A stretch of DNA of 64,000 bases, from contig NZ_CP025546.1 in assembly GCF_003614435.1 (NCBI RefSeq), positions 4,774,001-4,838,000 of the forward strand. The letters run 5' to 3'. The position numbers and the translations under genes are program-made. Shown piece after piece: positions 17,751 to 25,684 of the stretch. The stretch's first letter is position 1, and every line of letters begins with the position of its first letter. Source of the stretch: Mycobacterium paragordonae (lineage in GTDB: Bacteria; Actinomycetota; Actinomycetes; Mycobacteriales; Mycobacteriaceae). Under the pieces are notes generated by a model. It saw nothing but the letters and a program-made list of their open reading frames with translations. It searched no databases and had not been told where the DNA came from.

Positions 17751-18977
17751 GTGAGCAATCTTCAAGCCCGAGTGACGGCCGGCGACAGAGCATTTCACGT
17801 CGAAGGCTATGAACGTATCGAGTACGACTTGCTGTACGTCGACGGCGTGTTCGCGCCGGAGAACACCGAGCTCGCGGACAGTTACCGCCCGTACGGGCGC
17901 GCGCTGGCAGTGGTGGACGACACCGTCTACCGGATCTACGGCGAGGTGATGCAGTCGTATTTCGACCACCACGGAATCGAGCTCACCGTCATCCCGGTAC
18001 AGATCCGGGAAACGGCGAAATCACTGGAGACCTACGAGCAGATCGTGAGCCGCTTCGACGCTTTCGGTCTGGTACGCACCGAGCCCGTGCTGGTCGTCGG
18101 CGGTGGCCTGACCACCGACGTCGCTGGATTCGCTTGTGCCAGTTACCGGCGCAACACCCCCTACATCCGGATTCCGACCACGCTGATCGGTCTGATCGAC
18201 GCGAGTGTGTCAATCAAGGTGGCCGTGAACCACGGCAAGCACAAGAACCGGTTGGGCGCCTACCACGCATCCGAGAAGGTGCTGCTGGACTTCTCCTTTC
18301 TCAAGACATTGCCTGAGGACCAGGTGCGCAATGGAATGGCCGAGTTGATCAAGATCGCCGTGGTGGGCAACGCCGAGATCTTCCAACTGCTGGAGGATCA
18401 TGGGGCCGATTTGCTGCGGACGCGATTCGGCCATCTCGACGGGACGCCGGAATTGCGGGATGTGGGTGACCGCCTCACTTATCAGGCGATCGCCACGATG
18501 CTCGACCTGGAGGCACCGAACCTCCACGAAATCGACCTGGACCGGGTGATCGCGTTCGGCCACACATGGAGTCCCACTTTGGAACTCACTCCGCCGATCC
18601 CGTTCTTCCATGGCCACGCCATCAACATCGACATGGCGTTGTCGACCACGCTCGCCGAACAGCGCGGCCACCTGTCGGTCAGCGATCGTGACCGCATCCT
18701 GAGCGTGATGAGCGCGCTGGGTCTGGCTCTGGACAGCGAACACTTGACTTCGGAGCTTCTCGAGCGGGCGACGTCAGCCATTCTCAAGACACGCGACGGC
18801 CTGCTGCGTGCCGCTATACCCGATCCAATCGGCCGGTGCCGGTTCCTCAACGACGTCAGCATCGGCGAGTTGGCCGATACGCTGTTGCTGCACAAGAAGA
18901 TCTGCCTCGAGTTCCCCCGTGCCGGAGACGGCGTGGACGTGTTCGCGGTGCCGGCATCGGAGGCCACGCGGCGGTGA
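17751..18977 (+). CDS. Sedoheptulose-7-phosphate cyclase (EEVS/DDGS-type)
   Basis: A 408-residue member of the sugar phosphate cyclase superfamily (dehydroquinate synthase fold). [20 protein letters not shown] is the NAD-binding region. [15 protein letters not shown] and [12 protein letters not shown] are hallmarks of C7-sugar cyclases rather than dehydroquinate synthases. Zinc ligands Glu198 (GMAELIK), His271 (FGHTWSP) and His287 (FFHGHA) are present. It should cyclise sedoheptulose 7-phosphate to 2-epi-5-epi-valiolone, 2-epi-valiolone or desmethyl-4-deoxygadusol; I cannot tell which. The neighbouring MysC/MysD-like genes favour a gadusol-type product. GTG start has a strong GAGGAGGAG ribosome binding site and overlaps the next gene by 4 bases. 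Confidence 0.9.
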   Translation: MSNLQARVTAGDRAFHVEGYERIEYDLLYVDGVFAPENTELADSYRPYGRALAVVDDTVYRIYGEVMQSYFDHHGIELTVIPVQIRETAKSLETYEQIVSRFDAFGLVRTEPVLVVGGGLTTDVAGFACASYRRNTPYIRIPTTLIGLIDASVSIKVAVNHGKHKNRLGAYHASEKVLLDFSFLKTLPEDQVRNGMAELIKIAVVGNAEIFQLLEDHGADLLRTRFGHLDGTPELRDVGDRLTYQAIATMLDLEAPNLHEIDLDRVIAFGHTWSPTLELTPPIPFFHGHAINIDMALSTTLAEQRGHLSVSDRDRILSVMSALGLALDSEHLTSELLERATSAILKTRDGLLRAAIPDPIGRCRFLNDVSIGELADTLLLHKKICLEFPRAGDGVDVFAVPASEATRR

Positions 18978-20332
18978 CGGCGACGCTGGACGAAGGCGCC
19001 ACCATGAGCGGTGTTCGGGTACACCGGATCTTGGACGTCGATGCGGGCCGCACGGTGGCGACCCTGGCCGCCTTGTTCGTCACCCTTCCCATCGATCTCG
19101 CTCTGGTGGTGGTCGCGTTACTCGTCGGACGACAGCCGTCCCGCGACCGGTTGCCGGCCGAGGCCCGGCGGACCATTCTGCTCAACGGCGGGAAGATGAC
19201 GAAGGCGCTGCAACTGGCACGGTCCTTCCACCTGGCCGGGCATCGCGTGATTCTCGCCGAATCCGCGAAGTACCGGTGGACCGGGCACAGGTTCTCTCGC
19301 GCGGTGGATGCGTTCTACTGTGTGCCGGAACCGACCGCACCGGGTTACGCCCCGGCGCTGCTCAACATCGTCCGATACGAGAACGTCGACGTCTTCGTGC
19401 CGGTGTCGAGCCCCGCCGGAAGCGTCCCCGATGCCGTCGCCCGGGAACTGCTCGACGGCGCCTGTGACGTCGTCCATTCCGACGCGAGGACGGTGCAACT
19501 ACTCGACGACAAGGCCGAGTTCGCCTCGACTGCAGCATCATTGAGCCTGCAGGTGCCCGATTCCCACCGCATCACCAGTGTCCAGCAGGTGGTGGACTTC
19601 CCGTTCCCGCCCGGACGCAGCTACATCCTCAAACGCATTGCCTACGACCCGGTCGGGCGCATGAACCTCACCCGCCTGTCCGGTGCGACGCCCGAGCGCA
19701 ACGCCGCCTACGCACGATCGCTGTCGATCTCCGAGGACGACCCGTGGATACTGCAGGAATTCATCGAGGGGCGCGAGTACTGCACGCACGGCACCGCCCG
19801 CAGTGGCCGGTTGCAGGTGTACGGCTGCTGTGAATCCTCGCCGGCCCAGGTCAACTACGGCCATGTCGACAAGCCCGAAATCCGGCGATGGGTAGAGACT
19901 TTCGTCAAGAACCTCAACCTGAGCGGACAAGTGTCCTTCGATTTCATCGAGGCGCGCGACGGTCAGGTGTACGCCATCGAATGCAATCCGCGGACCCACT
20001 CGGCGATCACCATGTTTTACGACCACCCCGGCCTGGCCGCCGCCTACCTCAACGACGCGCATCCCCTCATCACCCCGAACCGCGACTCCCGGCCTACCTA
20101 CTGGATTTATCACGAACTCTGGCGTCTGCTTCGGCAACCGGGACGGCGCAACAGGCTGGCGACCATCCTGCGGGGCAAGGACGCGATATTCACCGGGTGG
20201 GACCCGATGCCCTACCTGATGGTGCACCACCTGCAGATCCCGGCCCTGCTATGGGCCAACCTGCGCGCCCGAAAAGGTTGGAGCCGTATCGATTTCAACA
20301 TCGGAAAACTCGTCGAGAACGGTGGCGACTGA
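18974..20332 (+). CDS. mysC: ATP-grasp ligase resembling mycosporine-glycine synthase MysC
   Basis: A 452-residue ATP-grasp enzyme. A hydrophobic segment (about 20-45, [20 protein letters not shown]) may anchor it to the membrane; I recall a similar one in cyanobacterial MysC. Motifs closely resembling that family are [37 protein letters not shown]-site Lys in [25 protein letters not shown] and [15 protein letters not shown] (metal-binding Glu336/Asn338), ending [13 protein letters not shown]. MysC condenses glycine with 4-deoxygadusol. GTG start overlaps the cyclase stop (GTGA), and ATG of the next gene follows the stop directly. Confidence 0.82.
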   Translation: MTATLDEGATMSGVRVHRILDVDAGRTVATLAALFVTLPIDLALVVVALLVGRQPSRDRLPAEARRTILLNGGKMTKALQLARSFHLAGHRVILAESAKYRWTGHRFSRAVDAFYCVPEPTAPGYAPALLNIVRYENVDVFVPVSSPAGSVPDAVARELLDGACDVVHSDARTVQLLDDKAEFASTAASLSLQVPDSHRITSVQQVVDFPFPPGRSYILKRIAYDPVGRMNLTRLSGATPERNAAYARSLSISEDDPWILQEFIEGREYCTHGTARSGRLQVYGCCESSPAQVNYGHVDKPEIRRWVETFVKNLNLSGQVSFDFIEARDGQVYAIECNPRTHSAITMFYDHPGLAAAYLNDAHPLITPNRDSRPTYWIYHELWRLLRQPGRRNRLATILRGKDAIFTGWDPMPYLMVHHLQIPALLWANLRARKGWSRIDFNIGKLVENGGD

Positions 20333-21388
20333 ATGACCGCACCACCGCGCGTATCGGTCCTGCACCTGGTGGGATCCGCGGTCGACAACTTCCATGCCGA
20401 ACTGTCCCGGCTCTACGCTCGCGCCTGTCTCGATGTCCTCGCTGACCGCTACGACGTCCTGCTCGCATATGTGTCCCCCGACGGGTCGTGGCGGTTTCCT
20501 GATGACCTCACTGACGCTGCGCTCAGTTCGGCCACTGCGGTGCCGATTTCGCAGGCGATCACACACCTGCGCTCGCTGCGTGTCGATGTTGTTGTGCCGC
20601 AGATGTTCTGCCTGCCCGGCATGACCTCCTACCGCCGACTGCTTAGCGCACTGCGACTGCCCTACATCGGCAACCCGCCCGAGGTGATGGAGTTCGCGGC
20701 GGACAAGGCGACGACCCGGTCGATCGTCGCCCAGGCCGGCGTCGCGGTGCCCAACGGCGAGGTGGTGCGGGCCGCTGAACAAACAACCCTGCCGTTACCG
20801 GTGGTCGTCAAGCCGGTCTGCGCCGACAACTCGGTGGGTGTGTCGTTGGTACGCGCACCGGCGCAGCTCCGCCCGGCGATCGATCTGGCCCGACAGCATG
20901 GGGGGTCAGCGCTGGTCGAATCCTATGTCGCGCTGGGCCGGGAAGTGCGGTGCGGCATCGTCGTTCGCGACGGAGAGCTGGTGTGCCTGCCGCTGGAAGA
21001 GTACGCGGTGGACGCCTCGACCAAACCCATTCGCGACCAGACCGACAAACTGCGCCGCACCGACCGGGGTGATCTGTACCTTGTCGCGAAGGACCCCCGC
21101 CATGCGTGGATCGTCCCCACTGACGACCCGATCACCGAAGCGGTCTGGGAGGTGGCCCGACGCTGTCATCGGGCGCTGGGCTGCCGGCACTACAGCCTGT
21201 TCGACTTCCGCATCGACCCCGATGGCAAGCCGTGGTTCCTCGAGGCCGGCCCGTACTGCTCGTTTGCTCCTACCAGCGTCATCGCCGTCATGGCGGCAGC
21301 GGCCGGCATAGACGTCGCGGAGTTGTTCGCCGACCAGCTTCGCGAAATCGGTCTCGAAGAGGCACCATGCTTGACTGCACAACGCTGA
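20333..21388 (+). CDS. mysD: D-Ala-D-Ala-ligase-like ATP-grasp enzyme resembling MysD
   Basis: A 351-residue ATP-grasp ligase. It opens with LHLVGSAVDNFHAELSRLYA and contains VPQMFCLPGMTSYR, PVVVKPVCADNSVGVS (ATP-binding Lys), GREVRCGIVVRDGEL, LEEYAVDASTKPIRDQTDKL, RHYSLFDFRIDPDGKPWFLE (metal ligands) and AGPYCSFAPTSVI. In mycosporine-like amino acid pathways MysD adds a second amino acid (often Ser or Thr) to mycosporine-glycine, forming an imine. The same chemistry on a related cyclohexenone is the likely role. It is too short of cell-wall context to be Ddl. Its 3' end overlaps the dioxygenase start by 22 bases. Confidence 0.8.
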   Translation: MTAPPRVSVLHLVGSAVDNFHAELSRLYARACLDVLADRYDVLLAYVSPDGSWRFPDDLTDAALSSATAVPISQAITHLRSLRVDVVVPQMFCLPGMTSYRRLLSALRLPYIGNPPEVMEFAADKATTRSIVAQAGVAVPNGEVVRAAEQTTLPLPVVVKPVCADNSVGVSLVRAPAQLRPAIDLARQHGGSALVESYVALGREVRCGIVVRDGELVCLPLEEYAVDASTKPIRDQTDKLRRTDRGDLYLVAKDPRHAWIVPTDDPITEAVWEVARRCHRALGCRHYSLFDFRIDPDGKPWFLEAGPYCSFAPTSVIAVMAAAAGIDVAELFADQLREIGLEEAPCLTAQR

Positions 21389-22179
21389 AACCCCTCGGCG
21401 CCCTAATAACCGGGCTGTCGGTCGCCGCGTTGACCGATCAGGATGTGCACGACCTACGCTCGGTGCTGGCCCGCCGCGGCGTCATCGTCTTGAAGGACCA
21501 GGACGTCGACGACGCGGGGTTCCTGCACTTCCTGCGCCGCTTCGGCGATCCGGTCTTCACTGTCGGAGAGACTCCGGTGCCGGGATTCCCGGACCTCAAT
21601 GTGGTCAGCAACGTGGGTCGCGACCGGCCGCCCCGCTCGACGTTTCACACCGACACCAGCTACGTGCGAAATCCGCCGGCCTACACCGCCTTACGCGCGG
21701 TCAAGATTCCGAGCCGCGGTGGGCAGACGCTGTTCACCGACCAGTATGCGGCGTACGACACACTGCCCGGCGAGGTCCGCAGCCGGCTCGACGGGCGCAC
21801 CATCACGCACATCATGACGGGTTTGGACCTGGACCCGGACCAGGAGACAGACCACGAGACAACGGCACGGCACCCGGTCTGCCTGGTGCATCCGGAGTCG
21901 GGGCGGACCGCGCTGTACCTTTCGGCCCCGCAGCGCTGCGCCGCAGTCAGCGGCATGGCGCCAGAGCTGGCGGCCGAGACCGTCGATTTCCTGTTTCGGC
22001 ACTCCACGCGACCGGACAACGTCTACCGCCACGAATGGTCGGAAGGGGACATCGTGATGTGGGACAACCGCTGCGTGCTGCACCGCGCCGACCACAGCGG
22101 GGTGATCGGCGATCGCGTCATGCATCGCGGTATGGTCGCCGATCACCGGTCACCGAAAAGTGAGCTGATATGGACCTGA
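21367..22179 (+). CDS. TauD/TfdA-family Fe(II)/2-oxoglutarate dioxygenase
   Basis: A 270-residue enzyme of the TauD/TfdA family. The iron triad is visible: His94 and Asp96 (HTDTSY) and His239 (NRCVLHRAD), with the 2-oxoglutarate-binding Arg in MHRGMV. It begins inside the 3' end of the MysD-like gene, so the pair is coupled. As a cluster member it probably hydroxylates, desaturates or cleaves the cyclitol amino acid. It is a different family from MysH (phytanoyl-CoA-dioxygenase type), the known oxygenase of such pathways. Substrate not predictable from sequence. Confidence 0.85.
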   Translation: MLDCTTLKPLGALITGLSVAALTDQDVHDLRSVLARRGVIVLKDQDVDDAGFLHFLRRFGDPVFTVGETPVPGFPDLNVVSNVGRDRPPRSTFHTDTSYVRNPPAYTALRAVKIPSRGGQTLFTDQYAAYDTLPGEVRSRLDGRTITHIMTGLDLDPDQETDHETTARHPVCLVHPESGRTALYLSAPQRCAAVSGMAPELAAETVDFLFRHSTRPDNVYRHEWSEGDIVMWDNRCVLHRADHSGVIGDRVMHRGMVADHRSPKSELIWT

Positions 22180-22180
22180 T

Positions 22181-23422
22181 ATGGAAGAAGTAGAAGTTCT
22201 GGTCATCGGCGCGGGGCTGGCCGGCCTCCGCTGCGCCGGCGTGCTGACGGCCGCCGGTCGCGACGTGCTGGTCTGGGAGGCCAAGAGCGCGGTCGGTGGC
22301 CGGATCCGTACCGACATCGTCGACGGGTTCCGTTGCGACCGCGGCTTTCAGGTGCTCAATCCGGCGTACCCGGAGCTGCGCGAGGCGGTCGACCTCGCGC
22401 AACTGCGCCTGCAACCCTTCGGCGCCGGCGTGGTGGTGCGCTCCGAGGAAGGTTCACAGGTGTGGGTGCATCCGCTACGCTCCCCCGGTCGCGTGCCCGC
22501 GATGCTGTCCTCCGGCGCGATCACGCCCCGTGACATGCTGGCACTGGCCCGCTGGGCGGCCCCGGCCGTGCGACCGAAACACCTCAAGGAACACACCGAT
22601 CGGGACATCAGCCTCAGCGAGGCGCTGGATCGGGCTGGCCTGCGCGGTGAGGTACGCAGGGTGATCGACCGCTTCTTTGCGGGTGTCCTGCTCGACACGA
22701 CCGGGGCCACTTCGAACGCGTTCGCGTTACTGCTGGCGCGGATGTTCGCACTCGGGGTTCCCGCGCTGCCGGCCGACGGCATGCAGGCCCTGCCCGAGCA
22801 GTTGGCCGCTCGAGTCAAAGAGCGGATAGCGTTCGAGCGCCGAGCATTTCGCATCGATCCCGATGGAAAGGGATACCTAGTGCATGCGGAGGGTGCGCAA
22901 GTCCTGGCGAAGCATGTGGTGGTCGCGACGGACGCGGTTGCGGCCGCGTGGCTGACCACGGAGACGGCACCGCAGATGCATGGGGTCGTGACGGACTGGT
23001 GGGCAACCGAACAGGCCGTGCCCGGCCCACCGATGCTCCGGGTGGACGGCCGCAGCCGTCCCCGGGGACCGGTGCTGAACACGGCGGTTATAAGTGCCGC
23101 CGCCCCGTCGTACGCACCGCCGGGCCGACACCTCATCGCCGCCTCGGCGGTGGTCACCCGTGACGGCGCGGTGCCGTCGGAAAGCGAGATGCGCGGGCAC
23201 GCGGCAGACATCATGCAAACCGACCGTCGCAACTGGAAACCTTTGATCCGGCACGTGATTCCGAAAGCGCTGCCGGCACAGCATCCGCCGTTGTCCGTGC
23301 GTCGCCCGATCCGCACGGCGGCGGGGATCTGGCTGTCCGGCGACCACCGCGACACCGCCTCGATTCAAGGTGCGCTGGTGAGCGGGCGCCGCACCGCCGA
23401 GGCTATCCTTGCGGCGCGATGA
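22181..23422 (+). CDS. FAD-dependent amine oxidase / phytoene-desaturase-like oxidoreductase
   Basis: A 413-residue flavoprotein. The N-terminal dinucleotide-binding motif is LVIGAGLAGLRCAGVL with Glu at the end of strand 2 (VWEAKSAVGGRIRTD), typical of the amine oxidase superfamily. The C-terminal FAD-binding segment is AAGIWLSGDHRDTASIQGA. There is no signal peptide. It starts 1 base after the dioxygenase stop and is the last gene of the cluster. Its 3' end overlaps the convergent TetR gene by 20 bases. It may oxidise the amino substituent or the ring of the cyclitol product; this is inferred from context. Confidence 0.82.
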   Translation: MEEVEVLVIGAGLAGLRCAGVLTAAGRDVLVWEAKSAVGGRIRTDIVDGFRCDRGFQVLNPAYPELREAVDLAQLRLQPFGAGVVVRSEEGSQVWVHPLRSPGRVPAMLSSGAITPRDMLALARWAAPAVRPKHLKEHTDRDISLSEALDRAGLRGEVRRVIDRFFAGVLLDTTGATSNAFALLLARMFALGVPALPADGMQALPEQLAARVKERIAFERRAFRIDPDGKGYLVHAEGAQVLAKHVVVATDAVAAAWLTTETAPQMHGVVTDWWATEQAVPGPPMLRVDGRSRPRGPVLNTAVISAAAPSYAPPGRHLIAASAVVTRDGAVPSESEMRGHAADIMQTDRRNWKPLIRHVIPKALPAQHPPLSVRRPIRTAAGIWLSGDHRDTASIQGALVSGRRTAEAILAAR

Positions 23423-23975
23423 TTCGCCGGGCCGCCTCGACGACGGCCGCGCGGTGCGCCGCCAGTACCTCGGGATCCGACGTCTGAGCGTCCGGGTGCG
23501 GTGACTGCGCCCAGGACAGTCCCACGCCGAACAGCACCACCAGCAACTCCATGGGCTGCCAGGTGGGGTCGACATAACCGGCGGCCTGAGCCTCCTCTAT
23601 CGCGCGGATATCGCGGTCCGGCACGGAATCCCACTCGAGCGCGGGTGGCGGATCGAGGGTCAGCCCCTCCAGGTTGGCCCAGGTGATCATGCGCAGGTGC
23701 TCGGGACGCCGACAGGCGAGGTCAAAGATGTCACCGACGAATTCCGGTACCGCGTCGGGCCGGACCGCCACGGCCGCGAAGAATTCCGCACTGTCGGCCG
23801 CCACAACGCTGCGAAACAGTGTCTCCTTGTCCCGGAAATGGGCGTACAACCGCTCTTTGCTGGCACTTGCGGCTCGGGCGATGCGGTCGATCCGGGCACC
23901 GGCCAGCCCGAATTGAGCAAACTCCGATCGCGCGGCACCCAGGATCGTGTCGCGAAGTTCGTCTGTACTGCGCAT
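23403..23975 (-). CDS. TetR family regulator
   Basis: A 190-residue TetR protein. The N-terminal HTH spans about 5-55 (LGAARSEFAQFGLAGARIDR then ASKERLYAHFRDKETLF), and the C-terminal domain is of TetR_C type. It is divergent from the acyltransferase gene, with a perfect 14-base palindrome between them. It therefore probably represses itself and that gene. It is convergent with the cyclitol cluster. Confidence 0.87.
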   Translation of the reverse strand: MRSTDELRDTILGAARSEFAQFGLAGARIDRIARAASASKERLYAHFRDKETLFRSVVAADSAEFFAAVAVRPDAVPEFVGDIFDLACRRPEHLRMITWANLEGLTLDPPPALEWDSVPDRDIRAIEEAQAAGYVDPTWQPMELLVVLFGVGLSWAQSPHPDAQTSDPEVLAAHRAAVVEAARRIIAPQG

Positions 23976-23991
23976 CTCAGAAAGCTACCAT

Positions 23992-24005
23992 ACGAACTAG
24001 TTCGT
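23992..24005. promoter_or_regulatory. Candidate TetR operator with adjacent -10 box
   Basis: ACGAACTAGTTCGT is a perfect palindrome between the divergent TetR and acyltransferase genes. TATACT at 24010-24015 is a good -10 hexamer for the acyltransferase promoter, so a bound repressor would block it. Confidence 0.65.
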
Positions 24006-24042
24006 TCGGTATACTGGCCGAGGACGAATTGGAGGAACGGCG

Positions 24043-24891
24043 ATGACCGAGACACTTGAAGCTGTAATGAACCACCCCCGCCGGGTGCAGATCCTGAGTG
24101 AGGCGCTGCAGAAGATCCAGGGCGGTATCCAGCCCGTGGTCGACCTGTACCGGCCCTACGTCAGCGGGTTGGAGAAGCTGCCCGCCGATGGGCGATTCCT
24201 GTTGGTGGGCAACCATACTCAGCAGGCCTTCGCCGAGATTCTACTCGTTCCGCACTATGTGCGACGAGTGACGGGCACCCGGGTGCGGCCGTTGGCCGAT
24301 CGCAAGTTCGGTGAGGCGAAAGGACTGGGAGGTGACCTCATCGCCGCCTACGGCGGCGTCGTCGGCGCCCCGGAGACCGCCCGTGAATTGATGCGCCACG
24401 ACCAGACCATCCTGGTGTTCCCGGGCGGGGGCCGCGAGATCGCGAAATTCAAGGGCGAGGAATACCGGCTGAACTGGCAGGGCCGGTCCGGATTCGCGCG
24501 CCTGGCCGCCGAATATGACTACCCGATCGTGCCGGTCGGCCTGGTCGGCGGCGACGACGTCTACAAGAGCCTGGTCACGCGCGACAGCAAGCTGGGCCGT
24601 CTCAGCCAAGCCGTCAGCGAGAGATTCAGCGGCAGTGCCGACATGGCGATGCCCGTACTCCGAGGAATCGGCCCGACGCTCATCCCCCGCCCGCAGCGGA
24701 TGTATCTGCGGTTCGGCGACCCGATCGACACCACCAAACCCAAGCGGGTGCCGGCCGATACCTGGGTCGGCACGGTCCGCGACACCACCCACCGGGAACT
24801 CGAAGGGATCCTGCGGGATCTGCTGGCGCTGCGGGCCGACGACCCGTTCCGGGAACTCAATCCCCTGGCGTGGTCGCGCGCGGTCGCGTGA
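24043..24891 (+). CDS. Lysophospholipid acyltransferase-like protein (MGAT/PlsC type)
   Basis: A 282-residue acyltransferase-fold protein. The block I region is LLVGNHTQQAFAE. The family expects H-x4-D, but Phe occupies the Asp position here, with Glu two residues later. Later blocks are LVFPGGGREIAKFKGEEYRL and YDYPIVPVGLVGGDDVY, typical of the MGAT-like LPLAT subfamily. There is no clear membrane helix. ATG follows GGAGGAACGGCG, a strong ribosome binding site. It probably esterifies a lipid acceptor, regulated by the divergent TetR. Confidence 0.8.
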   Translation: MTETLEAVMNHPRRVQILSEALQKIQGGIQPVVDLYRPYVSGLEKLPADGRFLLVGNHTQQAFAEILLVPHYVRRVTGTRVRPLADRKFGEAKGLGGDLIAAYGGVVGAPETARELMRHDQTILVFPGGGREIAKFKGEEYRLNWQGRSGFARLAAEYDYPIVPVGLVGGDDVYKSLVTRDSKLGRLSQAVSERFSGSADMAMPVLRGIGPTLIPRPQRMYLRFGDPIDTTKPKRVPADTWVGTVRDTTHRELEGILRDLLALRADDPFRELNPLAWSRAVA

Positions 24892-24892
24892 C

Positions 24893-25684
24893 CTATGCCG
24901 GGCGCGAGCCCGCCAGCGCTCGCCGTGCCACCAGGTCGAGCAGGTAACCGATCACCCCGATCACCACGATCACCGCGACCACCTGCCCGTACGCCAGCTG
25001 ATCGCGGGCGTTGAGGATCTGGTAGCCGAGACCCGAACGCACACCTAGCATTTCGGCCGGTACCAACACGACCCAGGCGATACCCAACGCCACCCGCAGC
25101 CCGGTCTGCAGGTGGCCGCGGATCGCAGGCAGCACGACGACGGTCAGCTGCTCGAGGCGCGTGGCGCCGAACGATTTGGCGACCTGCAGATAGCCCGGAT
25201 CAATGGCGTGCACACCGGCGGCGGTGTTGATCAGGATCGGCCACACCGATGCCGCGGCGATCAGGAAGATCACCGGCTCGTTGCCGATCCCGAAGAGCGC
25301 CACGGAGATCGGCGCCCACGACAACGGTGAGATCATCCGCAGGAACTGAACGACGGGACGGGTGGCGCGATCGGCCGTGTCGTTCAGCCCGATCAGCAAC
25401 CCGGCGGGGATGCCGATGACAGCGCCGACCAGCAGCCCGATGAGCAGTCGCCACAGGCTGACTCCGGTGTCGGGTAGCAGCACGCCGCGGTTGAACAGGT
25501 CGAGCAGCGACTTCACCACTTTCACCGGCGTGGTCTCACGCAGCAGGGACTGCGACGGAGCCAGCACGGCGGTCGCCAGCCACCAGGCTCCGACCGCGGA
25601 CGCGATCGCCAGGGCGGGAGGCCACCACTGCCGGATGGGCCGGGCCGGCGACGGCGCTTCGGCTGTCGAGGTGTTCAGAGTCAT
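24893..25684 (-). CDS. ABC transporter permease (TauC/SsuC/NrtB type)
   Basis: A 263-residue permease with about six transmembrane segments and the cytoplasmic EAA-like loop GVHAIDPGYLQVAKSFGATRL preceding VVVLPAIRGHLQTGLRVALG. This is characteristic of binding-protein-dependent permeases for sulfonates, taurine, nitrate or related small anions. ATG overlaps the binding-protein stop (ATGA). Last of three coupled genes. Confidence 0.9.
   Translation of the reverse strand: MTLNTSTAEAPSPARPIRQWWPPALAIASAVGAWWLATAVLAPSQSLLRETTPVKVVKSLLDLFNRGVLLPDTGVSLWRLLIGLLVGAVIGIPAGLLIGLNDTADRATRPVVQFLRMISPLSWAPISVALFGIGNEPVIFLIAAASVWPILINTAAGVHAIDPGYLQVAKSFGATRLEQLTVVVLPAIRGHLQTGLRVALGIAWVVLVPAEMLGVRSGLGYQILNARDQLAYGQVVAVIVVIGVIGYLLDLVARRALAGSRPA

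Noticed and set aside
17751..18977. Dehydroquinate synthase AroB
   Set aside because: The HKNRLGAY segment and neighbouring MysC/MysD-like genes fit C7-sugar cyclases; no shikimate genes are near.
20333..21388. Housekeeping D-alanine-D-alanine ligase
   Set aside because: Motifs HLVGSAV and PQMFCLPGMTSYR and its place between a MysC-like ligase and a dioxygenase fit MysD; no cell-wall genes adjoin it.
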